From Alectoria sarmentosa (Eukaryota > Ascomycota > Lecanoromycetes > Lecanorales > Parmeliaceae), in contig WOGZ01000288.1 in NCBI GenBank assembly GCA_009733775.1, positions 1 through 42,255 of the forward strand: a stretch of DNA of 42,255 nucleotides. The letters are read 5' to 3'. Below the pieces are notes generated by a model. It searched no databases and was not told the origin of the DNA. It was given only the letters and a program-made list of their open reading frames with translations. Of the stretch, positions 34,119 through 42,255 are shown piece after piece. Position 1 is the first letter of the stretch, and every line of letters begins with the position of its first letter. The translations under genes were made by a program, and so were the position numbers.

Positions 34119-34860
34119 ACTGTTTTCTTAGGTTCATCTGTCAACAGCGCATTCCAGCAGACCTGGGGGATTTGATGAAACCAAGGTCAGCCGGGAGACT
34201 CACGAGGTGTCAATGCTGACATGAGACTATTTGAAGCTTCCTTGATTGGTGTCCGTAGAGGATCAGTCAACGTGAGCGTTGTTTAGACTGGGTAGAACAG
34301 AATTACAAAGCAGGATGGATGGCAGTGGAGCAAGGTCTGAGCTTTGAAACCGACTATGTAGAACAAAGTCGAGAGGCACGTTGCGAGGGACGTATGCGCT
34401 TTCTGAGGAAAAGGAAGATAGAGAGAAGGCGCGGCGAGACTGATAGATAGAAAGAAGGCACGACGAGGCAGCACCTCATGATGCTGCCTAATCGTGTGCG
34501 ACCCCATGCCATGGAGGGGGGCTATGCCATGGAGAGGGTCTACTCGAGAAGGCTCGTTGCTCAACTGAATGGAGGCATCCTTGTTGGACTACTGTATTGA
34601 GCATGGACGGCAAAGACAACGTGCTCACAGATCTCTTGGCGCTTACAAGTGCCGCTCATTGGTAGAGACTGGATTAGTCATTCCTTGGCACCGGCCAGCC
34701 TAGAGCATCTTACATGAGCCACACCTGCAGACCGACAACCAATTCGCGACAATCCCCCTTCGCCGACATCTTTACGATTTCGTTGCAGACATGGACGAGA
34801 CTTCGGGTCTGGATCTTTCACAGGCGTTCAACATACTGAAGCTGTAAGAGATTACCTACC
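34119..34860. other. Intergenic, 740 bp
   Basis: This is the promoter region of the membrane-protein gene and a spacer before the F-box relic. Two copies of ATGCCATGGAG followed by G/A-rich bases lie near 34505 and 34523. I see no gene here. Confidence 0.4.
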
Positions 34861-34871
34861 CCGGCGCCGGA

Positions 34872-35560
34872 ATGATGGACATGATCCTCGACCGGTCGCA
34901 AAGCACGGCCGTCGAGCTCGAGATCAAATATCGACCCTCAAGTCACCCACCCTCTTTTGGAGGGCTACCATGCCCTCTGGAAGTTCTTCACATAATCCTC
35001 CCGCAACTTGATCCCACCACTGCGCAACTATTCCAAGCCGTCAACTCTTATACAGATCCATTGTCCTCCTCAACTTCCCTGAATACAGAGAAATTTCAAA
35101 CCCGATGATCTAGAATTGATTGACAATCTATTCAACAGGTCTTGCTTACTGCTCTTCTATATCGCGCTTCCGAATGCATCATCTGCTCGCAATTCGGCGG
35201 TTGCAAGCTTTCACCCCCAAAAGCAGTCTCTTCGGATATGCAAGGTCAAATGAGTCGCCTCGGTCCGACCCTCAGATTTTCGTATCTCACTGGAATTGTA
35301 CGTCAAATGGAATGTTGTATAGTTTGATCCAAGAGGGTGCGCGATACAGAAATTATTAAATGTCGAAACTTTGGCGATCGCCTGCCGTGCTCCATGGCTT
35401 ATTCTCTCCGATTCTCTACTAAATTTTTCTGGAACGTGAAATTTCCCCCCCCAGGAGAATATATCTTGGAGTCCATCCTTTTCTGTCTTCCTACAACATA
35501 TCAGACTTACAACATTGCCACCAGAAATGCGCAGGGCGTGACATGAATTTGCACCAATTG
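34872..35560 (+). pseudogene. Decayed F-box protein gene
   Basis: Fragments of a fungal F-box protein occur in order but in different frames. The frame 34872-35108 contains LPCPLEVLHIILPQLDPTTA, a good F-box start. A neighbouring frame then gives SRQLLYRSIVLLNFPEYREI, similar to the segment that follows F-boxes in fungal proteins (…SIPEYR…). A frame around 35142-35327 gives YRASECIICSQFGG, like the ECxxCxxFGG element common in these proteins. Stops and frameshifts separate the parts, and no splice pattern rescues them. It therefore looks like a pseudogene still recognisable at the protein level. Confidence 0.5.
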
Positions 35561-35921
35561 TAAGGCGTGCTAGACTAGAGGTTTGATATCAACAACAAGC
35601 GTGCAATGGCGCCCTCACCCAGACTAATCAGTGCTCCTAGCAAGTCCTTCGGTGGTGGTTGCACGTTCACTGACATGATCTTTGTGTCAAAGAACTTAAA
35701 GAAAAGGGCCAGGAAAAAGCACAATGCTACAACGACAAAGAATTCGACAGTCCCATTGTACGGCCTTGCGCACTATCCTTTTATTCCTAAGTCTGGTCCC
35801 TGGGTCTGGTCTACAACACCATCTCATCTCTACTTTCTGAACACATTCTTCGTCGTCTTCTGCTACCTCTTCTCCAGATACAACCATTATCACTATACTT
35901 GCGATTTAATAATTAAAAACC

Positions 35922-36764
35922 ATGAAATTCATCTCTCGCTCAGCTCTGAGACCCCTAGGATCCATCTTGGCGCCCAGAAAGGACAAAGACAAGGGAGCCG
36001 GAAAAGACACAGCGGCACCCAGTGTGCCAGCAATTGGGAAAGATGCACCAAGCTCCAGTGCCCCACCGCAAGGGAGTGATGTGCCAACGCCTAGTATTCC
36101 TGAGATTGCAGGGATTGAGAGTGACCTCCCAACACCCAGCGTCACCGAACTCGACAAAGGCATACCCACGCCTAGTGCCACAGAAGCTGCAGAGGACACA
36201 TCAGCACCAAGTACCCCAGGCGCCGACTCAGCAACCGATGGAAAGTTGCAACCCTCTACAGTCACCACATCCATTACGGTCTCTGTCACTGAGATAAGCA
36301 CCGTGACGAGTGCAGACGTCACGGTGACCATTATACAGCACGACCTAGCCACCGTAGCGACGACCGCACCGACTACAGTCACCTCTGTACAGCACGATCT
36401 AGGCACCGCCGCAACGGCCGCCCCAACAGCAACAACCGCAATGGTGGGGCCGTCTACCCAGCAGAACGCCCACACAACTGCAGTACCTCTGCCAGCAGTA
36501 TCCGCAATTCGAACTCCAAAGAAGCATACGGAACCAGCTGTGTTCGTGTCGATCGTCTTTGGCCTGATCATCTTGGGGCTCTTGGGCATCGTATTCTTTC
36601 TAGTGATGAAGGTGCGTCGGATGGCGAAATTGAGGCCTACTGTTGGCATGAAGACATACGCCGAGGAATTCAACTGGCCGCAACAACCACCGGTGGATCT
36701 GGGCGACATCAGGAGGAATTCTGAGTGCGGACCGAAGCAGAAGGAAGCGTGGGGCGTAGCGTGA
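35922..36764 (+). CDS. Ser/Thr/Pro-rich single-pass membrane protein
   Basis: This intron-less gene encodes 280 residues. Residues 1-25 are basic with no hydrophobic signal core. Residues 30-200 are rich in Ser, Thr, Pro and Ala, with a PTPS-x-x-E motif three times (55, 70 and 82) and an I/V-Q-H-D-L-A/G-T element twice (138 and 156, 18 residues apart). Residues 206-229 are one strong membrane helix (VSIVFGLIILGLLGIVFFLV), followed by KVRRM and a ~50-residue cytosolic-like tail. The pattern resembles mucin-like or WSC-type stalk proteins of the fungal surface, but it lacks a Cys domain and a signal peptide. If the helix acts as an anchor, the Ser/Thr stalk could be outside and O-glycosylated (inference). 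A 267-codon antisense frame is a shadow. Confidence 0.75.
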   Translation: MKFISRSALRPLGSILAPRKDKDKGAGKDTAAPSVPAIGKDAPSSSAPPQGSDVPTPSIPEIAGIESDLPTPSVTELDKGIPTPSATEAAEDTSAPSTPGADSATDGKLQPSTVTTSITVSVTEISTVTSADVTVTIIQHDLATVATTAPTTVTSVQHDLGTAATAAPTATTAMVGPSTQQNAHTTAVPLPAVSAIRTPKKHTEPAVFVSIVFGLIILGLLGIVFFLVMKVRRMAKLRPTVGMKTYAEEFNWPQQPPVDLGDIRRNSECGPKQKEAWGVA

Positions 36765-37879
36765 ATCGTAGCGTGAGGAGAATTGAGGATAATTCAAAAA
36801 TGGAAAAATTAGCTCTTGTTCGCGCCTGAAATTGCAAGAGTTGGGAGCGCACCTCGGGTCGTGGTTTGTCTTGATGAAGTATCCATTGCCTTCACAGAAC
36901 TGTTCCCTAATCACATGGTGTGCATCACTCTAGAGTGTGCCCCTAGCCAGCTTACATATGCTGTATCATGGGTCTAGTGTATCAAGCGTACGAGCGAAAC
37001 GCCCCAGAATCCGCGACGACGGGGGTACTCATCCCCAGCCAACGTCTCTTTCAAATTTCTCCTAGATGCGAAATCAACTATCAACCTAGCCGATTTGACC
37101 GTAAGAGGTAGCCATGCCAGCAGACTGACAGATCGAGGCTCCACTACGTGATGGATGCCAAATCCTCACGTCAGCGCTCTAATCAATCTCAAAGCCCATC
37201 CCCACACCCCAATATCCCTCATCCCTCTCCCCTCCCCAAGACCCTCTCCCCATTCCATCCACCCCATCCCATCTCCACCTCCCACCCTGCCACTCCTAAC
37301 CTCAACCCATCACCCATTACCCATCGCCATTCACACCTCTTCCCTCTTCCCTCCCCCCCCCCCCTCCATCACCACCGCACGACAGTTTTCCTCTTCCAAC
37401 ACAGCAGGGTCAAGCCATGACCCCAACCCACAGCAACGCTTTTACCAGACCGCTTCATCCCCCCAGCTGAGTTCGAACTGAACTTATTCGAGTCAACTGG
37501 CCAGAAAGACGTAAGGAAGGAAGGAAGGAAGGGTTAGGCAGGACAATATCTGACCATTCCAGAATCATTCCATGAATATTGGGGAGGGGGCTCAAGAGGA
37601 GTAGTAAGCGGTCGTGGAGACATATCTCGGGTGGAGAGAGCCAATCGAGCGGACGTTGGATGGGGGGGGGCCACGGAAGGATTGAAGGTATGTTGCGACC
37701 GGGAAAAGACCTCAGGATGGATGATTCTGAGTGGATAGACAGAACAGGAAATAGGAAATAAAGTAGACTTTGGGTCATCATCATCTCTAAACAGACACAG
37801 GCTCCAACACCAGGACCGCGCCATCACCGACGCGGCGCATACCCAATTTTCTCACTTGCAAAAGCAACCCATTACTTAC
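36765..37879. other. Intergenic with low-complexity tracts, 1.1 kb
   Basis: This contains a C/T-rich tract at about 37190-37385, with a 12-base C run at 37353-37364, and five AAGG repeats at 37513-37533. Long frames over the tract are low-complexity artefacts. No gene is supported. Confidence 0.5.
37190..37385 (+). repeat. Polypyrimidine low-complexity tract
   Basis: About 200 bases on the + strand are mostly C and T with scattered CA. Many CCCATC/CCCTC-like words and one run of 12 cytosines are present. It could be a promoter-associated pyrimidine stretch or a simple-sequence expansion; no tandem unit is fixed. Confidence 0.7.
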
Positions 37880-38443
37880 CCATAGACGACTTATATACTG
37901 TCCGACGCCTCGTCGCTCGCCATCTCCAACTGTGTTACTACTACTGACTTCACTCCTGGGGTGACCTTCCAACAGCCATTCAAGAATACCGCTGAGCAAT
38001 AATTGGTTTGAAGAATCTGTAAAGGTGGCATCAAGACTCAGCTCACTGGTTAGGGATTCGTCCAACTCTTGCTCTACGGTCCCTTTTTAGCAAGCATTTG
38101 GGGGTGCATGCCAAGGCTCCTCAACAACACTATCGTCTTGAATTCTGAAAAGACATCATTCGGCGCGTTTAAAGTTGTCAAGATTGTTTCTGAACCTTGC
38201 ATGAAGTGGCTACCGAGCGCAAAGTACCGCTGCTCAGAAAAGTTTCATTCGGTAATCCCGCTAACTATCTGAACATTCATGGCTTCGACACCTCTTTTCG
38301 ATAGGCCCGTCCTCGGCTGCATAGACTGCTTCGTCGCACTCGTAATGCAGGTTATTTGCACGGAAAGATCTACACTCCGTTGAGAGAGGATAGAGCGAGG
38401 GCAGATGTGAATTGGAATTGCGGGCAGATATCATGACCTGCAT
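37880..38443 (-). pseudogene. Unrecognised gene, fragments in three frames
   Basis: Three protein-like segments follow one another. The first (38443-38266, from an ATG) is Cys-containing and ends at a GTTAGC donor. The second (38229-38074) reads RYFALGSHFMQGSETILTTL and continues to MLAKKGP before a stop. The third continues at once in the next frame (about 38083-37880) with VEQELDESLTSELSLDATF and ends at a good GTAAGT donor at 37879. The second and third differ by one base next to an AAAAA run. That suggests a one-base homopolymer indel, or an intron ending ...ACCGTAG. Joining the first and second segments does not keep frame with visible sites. No family is recognised; downstream exons were not found. 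Confidence 0.4.
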
Positions 38444-38495
38444 ATCTTCACGATTCTATCTCCATCAATCACCCGATAGAGTCTTTCCGATCGTC

Positions 38496-39089
38496 CTAAT
38501 CCAACCGGAGCCTTTTCCTCTCCTCGGTCAATAATACGCAATGCTCGAAAGCCCCACCCACGACCTTCTTCCCATACGACAAGCCTTTTTCGCTCTCTGC
38601 TGTGAACAGAATCACCACAAACAAGAATGGGTTTTCCGCTTCATCCAAGACCTCCTTCTCTGCAGCCTCTTCGGTCTCGTTATAGGACTTTCCCTTCATG
38701 GAGATCGACACGTGCTCGATATAGGCATTGGAATCATCCGCTCCGTCTCCGAAGAGATCTTTGTTCGTCCATTCGAATCCTGAGAAGGTTCCTGTCTTGG
38801 TGTCGTAGACGCAGGAGAACTTCAACTCATCTGCGTCGCGCCAGTGTAGAGTAGCAACACAGTTGACCGTGGTGCTTTTATCCGTGGACTTGCCTTCGAT
38901 TTCGACAAAATCTTGGAATTCTGGCGAGGGAGGTCCGCATCCCCAGCCAGCGTCCTCTCCTCCTGGGCCCTTCTCCCATACAATTCGATAGCACACGTCT
39001 ACCCCCACCGCGGGACTAGTGACAGCGGCAGATGGCGCGGATGAAGAGCCTTTGCTGTTGCCCTGGAGCGGTATTTTCTTGGAAGCCAT
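38496..39089 (-). CDS. Hypothetical protein, 197 residues
   Basis: A single exon from the ATG at 39089. The first 30 residues are Ser/Ala/Lys-rich and disordered (GSSSAPSAAVTSPAVG). The rest reads as a compact soluble domain with many aromatic residues (CYRIVWEKG, DVCYRIVW, LHWRDADELKFSCVYD, FSGFEWTNKDLFG), probably beta-rich. A more helical, acidic C-terminus ends in EERKRLRLD. Three to four cysteines are spread along the chain. There is no signal peptide or membrane helix. I do not recognise the family. Amino-acid use and start context (ATG after a short leader) support a real gene. Confidence 0.7.
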   Translation of the reverse strand: MASKKIPLQGNSKGSSSAPSAAVTSPAVGVDVCYRIVWEKGPGGEDAGWGCGPPSPEFQDFVEIEGKSTDKSTTVNCVATLHWRDADELKFSCVYDTKTGTFSGFEWTNKDLFGDGADDSNAYIEHVSISMKGKSYNETEEAAEKEVLDEAENPFLFVVILFTAESEKGLSYGKKVVGGAFEHCVLLTEERKRLRLD

Positions 39090-39791
39090 GTTATCCGCAG
39101 GTTTGGAGCCTCGTCAGAGTCAGTAAAGATGGGAGGGAGGTTGAGAATATGAACGAAAAACAGCAGCAATGGAGCGCTGATAGGAGGGCTTTATGGGTGA
39201 AAGATGAGAGGTTTGCCGAAAAAGAAATTTGGTTGCCCGCGCAGTCGGTGATTGACGTTTGGTTTCATGGACGCAAAGACAATCTACCGCAGCATCCCGG
39301 ACAATAGCCACGGGTAGCTATAAGCTCGTGACCACGTAGAACATATTTCAAAGGAGCGTTTTAGTTGGGTGGTGGGAGAGGGCTTTCGTTTGCCCTTGAT
39401 ATTTGCAAAGCTTGAAAGGCATACATCACCCAATAAAGCTTATGTCTGGAACGTGGAAGCGGACACAGGGGTTGCGTACTTTCCGAATATCCACAGGTAG
39501 ATCCAGTGGGCCGGCTTGTATTCAAGAAAGAGTATTGGGTTTGCTGTAAATCAACTTGGAAAACTCTCTGCACAACAATATCAGCGGATTAATTTTAGAG
39601 ACTTGGCAGGAACATACATGAGCAGTAGTTCGACTTCGACCCTCAAGGTGGCAAGTACAGCATAATTTGCAGCTTCAAGCTAGCCTACTATCCTTTTGTT
39701 CAGCACGACTGTTTCGCTCTGCTCTTCCAGCCGCTTCGAGGGTCGACCCTCGATCAGTTCAAGCTCGCTACCCTGATAGCGTTTTTCCATC
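39090..39791. other. Intergenic, 700 bp
   Basis: This lies between the promoter of the 197-residue protein gene and the 3' end of the isomerase gene. Short frames on both strands (for example 39361-39573) lack protein-like composition. No gene is called. Confidence 0.4.
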
Positions 39792-40571
39792 TCACGACTC
39801 CTCGACTTCCTTGACCACCCTCTCAAAGTTGCCCACATCATGCGCGAACCTCCCCAGGAACAGCCCATCCAAACCCTGCTTCAGCGTCCCCCAAGTCCCT
39901 GGTTTCGCACTTCCACCATATAGTATCCTTACTTCCGCCCTTCCCTCCACCGTGCTGACCAATTCCTTCAAGCTTTTAACAACCGCGAGAACATGATCCG
40001 CACTTGCAGGCTCCTGCGCCCCAATCGCCCACACAGGCTCGTAGGCAAATATAATTGGTACATCGCCAGGTACCATCCGTAGAACGCTCATGACTTGAGG
40101 AGAGGATTCGCGGATGGCAAGGCCAACGCCTTCGGACATGATGCTGCTCTGACTCTTTTCTCCTATGCATACGAGTGGTATCATGCCATTCCGCACCACC
40201 GCTTTTGCTTTGGTAGCCACCACCTCATCCGTCTCATTGAACGGCGCTCTTCTCCTCTCTGCATGGCCCAGACAGACTATCCGACAGCCCACTTGCTTCA
40301 ACATGAGAGGGGAGACTTCACCGGTGTGGGCGCCGCTGTCTTCAGAATGGCAATTCTGGGCACCAAGTATAATCTGGGGCGTCATATCTAAAAGGTCGGA
40401 GGCAGAGGCGAGGCAGGGATAGGAGGGAAGGATGAAGACACCAGTTGAGATGGAGGCAGGTGGGGCGAAGAACTTGGTGATGGCTGTGATGTAGGAGGTG
40501 GTGCTGGGAGCGTCGAAGTACATTTTGAGGTTGACGCCTACGAGGCGGTCGGGAAGTGTTGGAGATGGCAT
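39792..40571 (-). CDS. EYI1: TIM-like L-erythrulose-1-phosphate isomerase (probable)
   Basis: Single exon, 259 residues from the ATG at 40571; the frame is open further up but lacks family similarity there. The triosephosphate-isomerase fold is clear: GVNLKMYFD (Asn14, Lys16), GAQNCH at 70-75, catalytic His103 in LGHAERR, catalytic Glu178 in AYEPVWAIG and phosphate loop YGGSAKP (218-224). Differences from glycolytic TIM include NLKMY for NWKMN, HAERR for HSERR and a C-terminal DGLFLGRFAHD for the usual DGxLVGGASL. The last change is typical of TIM-like erythrulose-phosphate isomerases of erythritol catabolism. It would interconvert L-erythrulose-1-phosphate and D-erythrulose-4-phosphate in the cytosol. 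The divergent RpiB-like gene supports this. A second TIM of unknown substrate is the alternative. Confidence 0.8.
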   Translation of the reverse strand: MPSPTLPDRLVGVNLKMYFDAPSTTSYITAITKFFAPPASISTGVFILPSYPCLASASDLLDMTPQIILGAQNCHSEDSGAHTGEVSPLMLKQVGCRIVCLGHAERRRAPFNETDEVVATKAKAVVRNGMIPLVCIGEKSQSSIMSEGVGLAIRESSPQVMSVLRMVPGDVPIIFAYEPVWAIGAQEPASADHVLAVVKSLKELVSTVEGRAEVRILYGGSAKPGTWGTLKQGLDGLFLGRFAHDVGNFERVVKEVEES

Positions 40572-41013
40572 TGTTATTGTAAGAGTCGGGCCAGTTAGAA
40601 TGAGATGTGAGGAGCCAGAGGATGAGTTGGGCAGAAAGCAATGAATGCGAGGGTAGGTGAAGTTTTGGGTTACTGCTGAGGTCAAGATCCGTCGTGATCT
40701 TTAGAAGAGCATTGACTATCTCTCGAAGGCCTGGCTAAATTTATGGTCAAATTCTCGTCGTAGTAAGAATACAACATATCAGAAATGGTCAAAGACAGAG
40801 AATGGCTGAAGCCTAGAGACCGAGATGAAAAGTGACTCGGCAGACCTGCCAAAAATTGACGAGACGGCAATGACGTTTTGCGGGGCACGAATAAAACTTA
40901 ATCCTTTCCTAACTCACCTCCTCTCTTAAAAAATGCCTTCAAAACAGCTTCCTCAACAGAAAGGTAGACCATCACCTCCCCACTGAATATACCTCTCAAA
41001 CTCAACCCCAACA
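40572..41013. promoter_or_regulatory. Divergent promoter of the isomerase pair
   Basis: The 442-bp gap between the two start codons probably drives both isomerase genes together. The bases before 41014 are C/A-rich with a CTCAACCCCAACAATG start context. No regulator site can be named. Confidence 0.5.
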
Positions 41014-41514
41014 ATGGCACCCCAAGGCCTCCGTATAGCCGTCGGTGGCGACGACGCCGGCTTCTCCTACAAAGACACCATCAAAGCGGACCTCGAAAAA
41101 GACGCGCGAGTCTCAGAAGTCATTGACGTGGGCGTCATCCACAACGAAGACAAAACCGCCTACCCGCACGTAGCCGTCGACGCCTCCAAACTGATCCTCT
41201 CCGGCGAAGCCGACCGCGCCCTCCTAATCTGCGGGACCGGGCTCGGCGTAGCCATCTCCGCGAACAAAGTGCCGGGCATAAGAGCAGTGACGGCGCACGA
41301 CAGCTTCAGTGTCGAGAGGGCGGTGATGAGCAATAACGCGCAGGTGTTGTGCATGGGGCAGCGCGTAGTGGGGATAGAGTTGGCGAGGAGGCTGGCGAAG
41401 GAGTGGGTGGGATACACATTTGATCCGGAGAGTGCGAGTGCGGAGAAGGTCAAGGTGATTAGCGACTATGAGGCTAAGCACCATGCCAATGGTGTGCATG
41501 AGAAGACGGCGTGA
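41014..41514 (+). CDS. EYI2: RpiB-like D-erythrulose-4-phosphate isomerase (probable)
   Basis: A single exon of 166 residues in the LacAB/RpiB sugar-phosphate isomerase family. It has the N-terminal RIAVGGDDAGF loop (residues 7-17), the active-site Cys73 in LICGTGLGVAISANK, GIRAVTAHDSFSVERA (88-103), SNNAQVLCMGQRVVG (106-120) and a terminal helix. At the position where RpiB has DHxG, this protein has Asp-Asp-Ala-Gly (13-16), so the sugar-contacting His is replaced by Asp14. Members paired with TIM-like enzymes convert D-erythrulose-4-phosphate to D-erythrose-4-phosphate, feeding the pentose phosphate pathway; Yarrowia EYI2 and bacterial EryI are examples. Fungi generally use RpiA-type Rki1 for ribose-5-phosphate, which also favours this reading. 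Specificity is inferred from sequence and its divergent neighbour. Confidence 0.82.
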   Translation: MAPQGLRIAVGGDDAGFSYKDTIKADLEKDARVSEVIDVGVIHNEDKTAYPHVAVDASKLILSGEADRALLICGTGLGVAISANKVPGIRAVTAHDSFSVERAVMSNNAQVLCMGQRVVGIELARRLAKEWVGYTFDPESASAEKVKVISDYEAKHHANGVHEKTA

Positions 41515-42255
41515 TCATGACGCGTGCTTGCTGGGGGAGACGATAGTGGAAGGGGAAATCCCATACCAAAGTCCATTCGGACCAGCTTATCGATTCCGAA
41601 GACCATTGAAGACCATGAGGAATCAACATGCAGGCGGGGTATGATCCCGATTATATACACAAATGCTCGAAAATGAGCCCCTTCCGGTGACGCGATTCCA
41701 GTGACGAACGCTTACGAACCTGGTGGGTCCACGGCTGTGCTTTCCGACAACCCTCCACTCGGCAATCGAGCAAGGCAATTTCAATTCCTCGCACCCAGAA
41801 ACGGGCCATGTCGCCACCGTCTGGTCCAAGACGCCCATTCTCTACCAAAAGGCCCTTTATAAACCAGTAGACACCCCAGCGGCTTTTTGGGCTGGGTAAA
41901 CCCTTTTATATATATATTCAGCTGTCTATCAGCAAAAGGTCCTGTTTTCATTAACAACTACAACCGCATGACTAGGCCGTTGCCATGTCCGAAAAGGTGC
42001 TACTGGCGCGTGCCACAGTCTTCGTGCAAGAGCTTGGATAAGTAAGCTGCTAACAACTATGACAGAATCAAAATCCCTCGTGCTTTCCCTACGGACCAGG
42101 GGAGGCCAAGTATGAAGACTGGGGGGTGAATGGGGCTCGTTCGGGGGCGCCCGGGCGCGGCGCCACCAGGGCTCGTGGGGTCCGAAGGGGTCGTGGGGGG
42201 GGAGCCCGTCGGCTCTTGACGGCTGAGGGCCGTGGGTGGTTTGACACTGGGGCTG
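41515..42255. other. Right-edge intergenic, GC-rich at the end
   Basis: No supported gene follows the RpiB-like stop. A TTTATATATATATTC element lies near 41905. From about 42120 to the edge the sequence becomes very G/C-rich, with CGCCCGGGCGCGGCGCC-like words, unlike the rest of the window. Confidence 0.45.

Noticed and set aside
35906..36709. 267-codon minus-strand frame
   Set aside because: Exact antisense shadow of the Ser/Thr/Pro-rich membrane protein; Val/Gly/Ala-rich and without motifs.
37148..37481. Pro/Ser/His-rich frames on the + strand
   Set aside because: Translation of a low-complexity pyrimidine tract in two frames at once.
41014..41514. Annotation as ordinary ribose-5-phosphate isomerase B
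   Set aside because: His of the DHxG loop is changed and the gene is paired with a TIM-like enzyme, which fits erythrulose-phosphate isomerisation better.

Overview
The window looks like nuclear DNA of a filamentous ascomycete (Pezizomycotina). A helotialean Leotiomycete is my best guess, but only an inference. Most genes carry 45-105 nt GT-AG introns with fungal branch sites. Recognisable families are fungal-specific or typical of these fungi: a Fung_rhodopsin-type membrane protein, a GAF hybrid histidine kinase and a DUF6604 protein. The first ~6.46 kb is an extremely AT-rich block of the kind made by repeat-induced point mutation (RIP).

Layout. 1-6.46 kb: AT-rich block with almost no coding capacity, ending abruptly. 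6.4-13.2 kb: an unrecognised gene at the AT boundary, a 28-residue-repeat Ser/His/Arg-rich protein, a 4-exon seven-helix rhodopsin-domain protein, and a weak multi-exon gene or pseudogene. 13.2-15.2 kb: gene-poor. 15.2-18.0 kb: three related genes encoding small proteins, two intact and secreted (divergent, each with one intron) and a third that appears frameshifted. I rebuilt these from splice signals, because no single ORF shows them; they look like a local expansion of an uncharacterised secreted family.

18.7-24.5 kb: a 6-exon, 1155-residue hybrid histidine kinase divergent from a C2H2 zinc-finger protein. 24.6-28.7 kb: a 3-exon DUF6604 protein divergent from a ZIP zinc transporter. 28.7-30.8 kb: non-coding, with a 24-base poly(A). 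30.8-36.8 kb: an F-box-like cysteine-rich protein, a 2-exon multi-pass membrane protein, a decayed F-box gene and a Ser/Thr/Pro-rich single-pass membrane protein.

36.8-39.1 kb: low-complexity pyrimidine tracts, a possibly frameshifted unknown gene and a small hypothetical. 39.8-41.5 kb: a divergent pair of sugar-phosphate isomerases, one TIM-like and one RpiB-like. Together they match the two isomerase steps of erythritol/erythrulose catabolism (EYI1/EYI2 in Yarrowia; TIM-like/RpiB-like pairs in bacterial erythritol operons). The right edge becomes strongly GC-rich.

The strongest new observations are the secreted-protein trio and the two-isomerase module. Exon structures were derived by hand from reading frame and splice sites; family assignments come from motif recognition without database searches.
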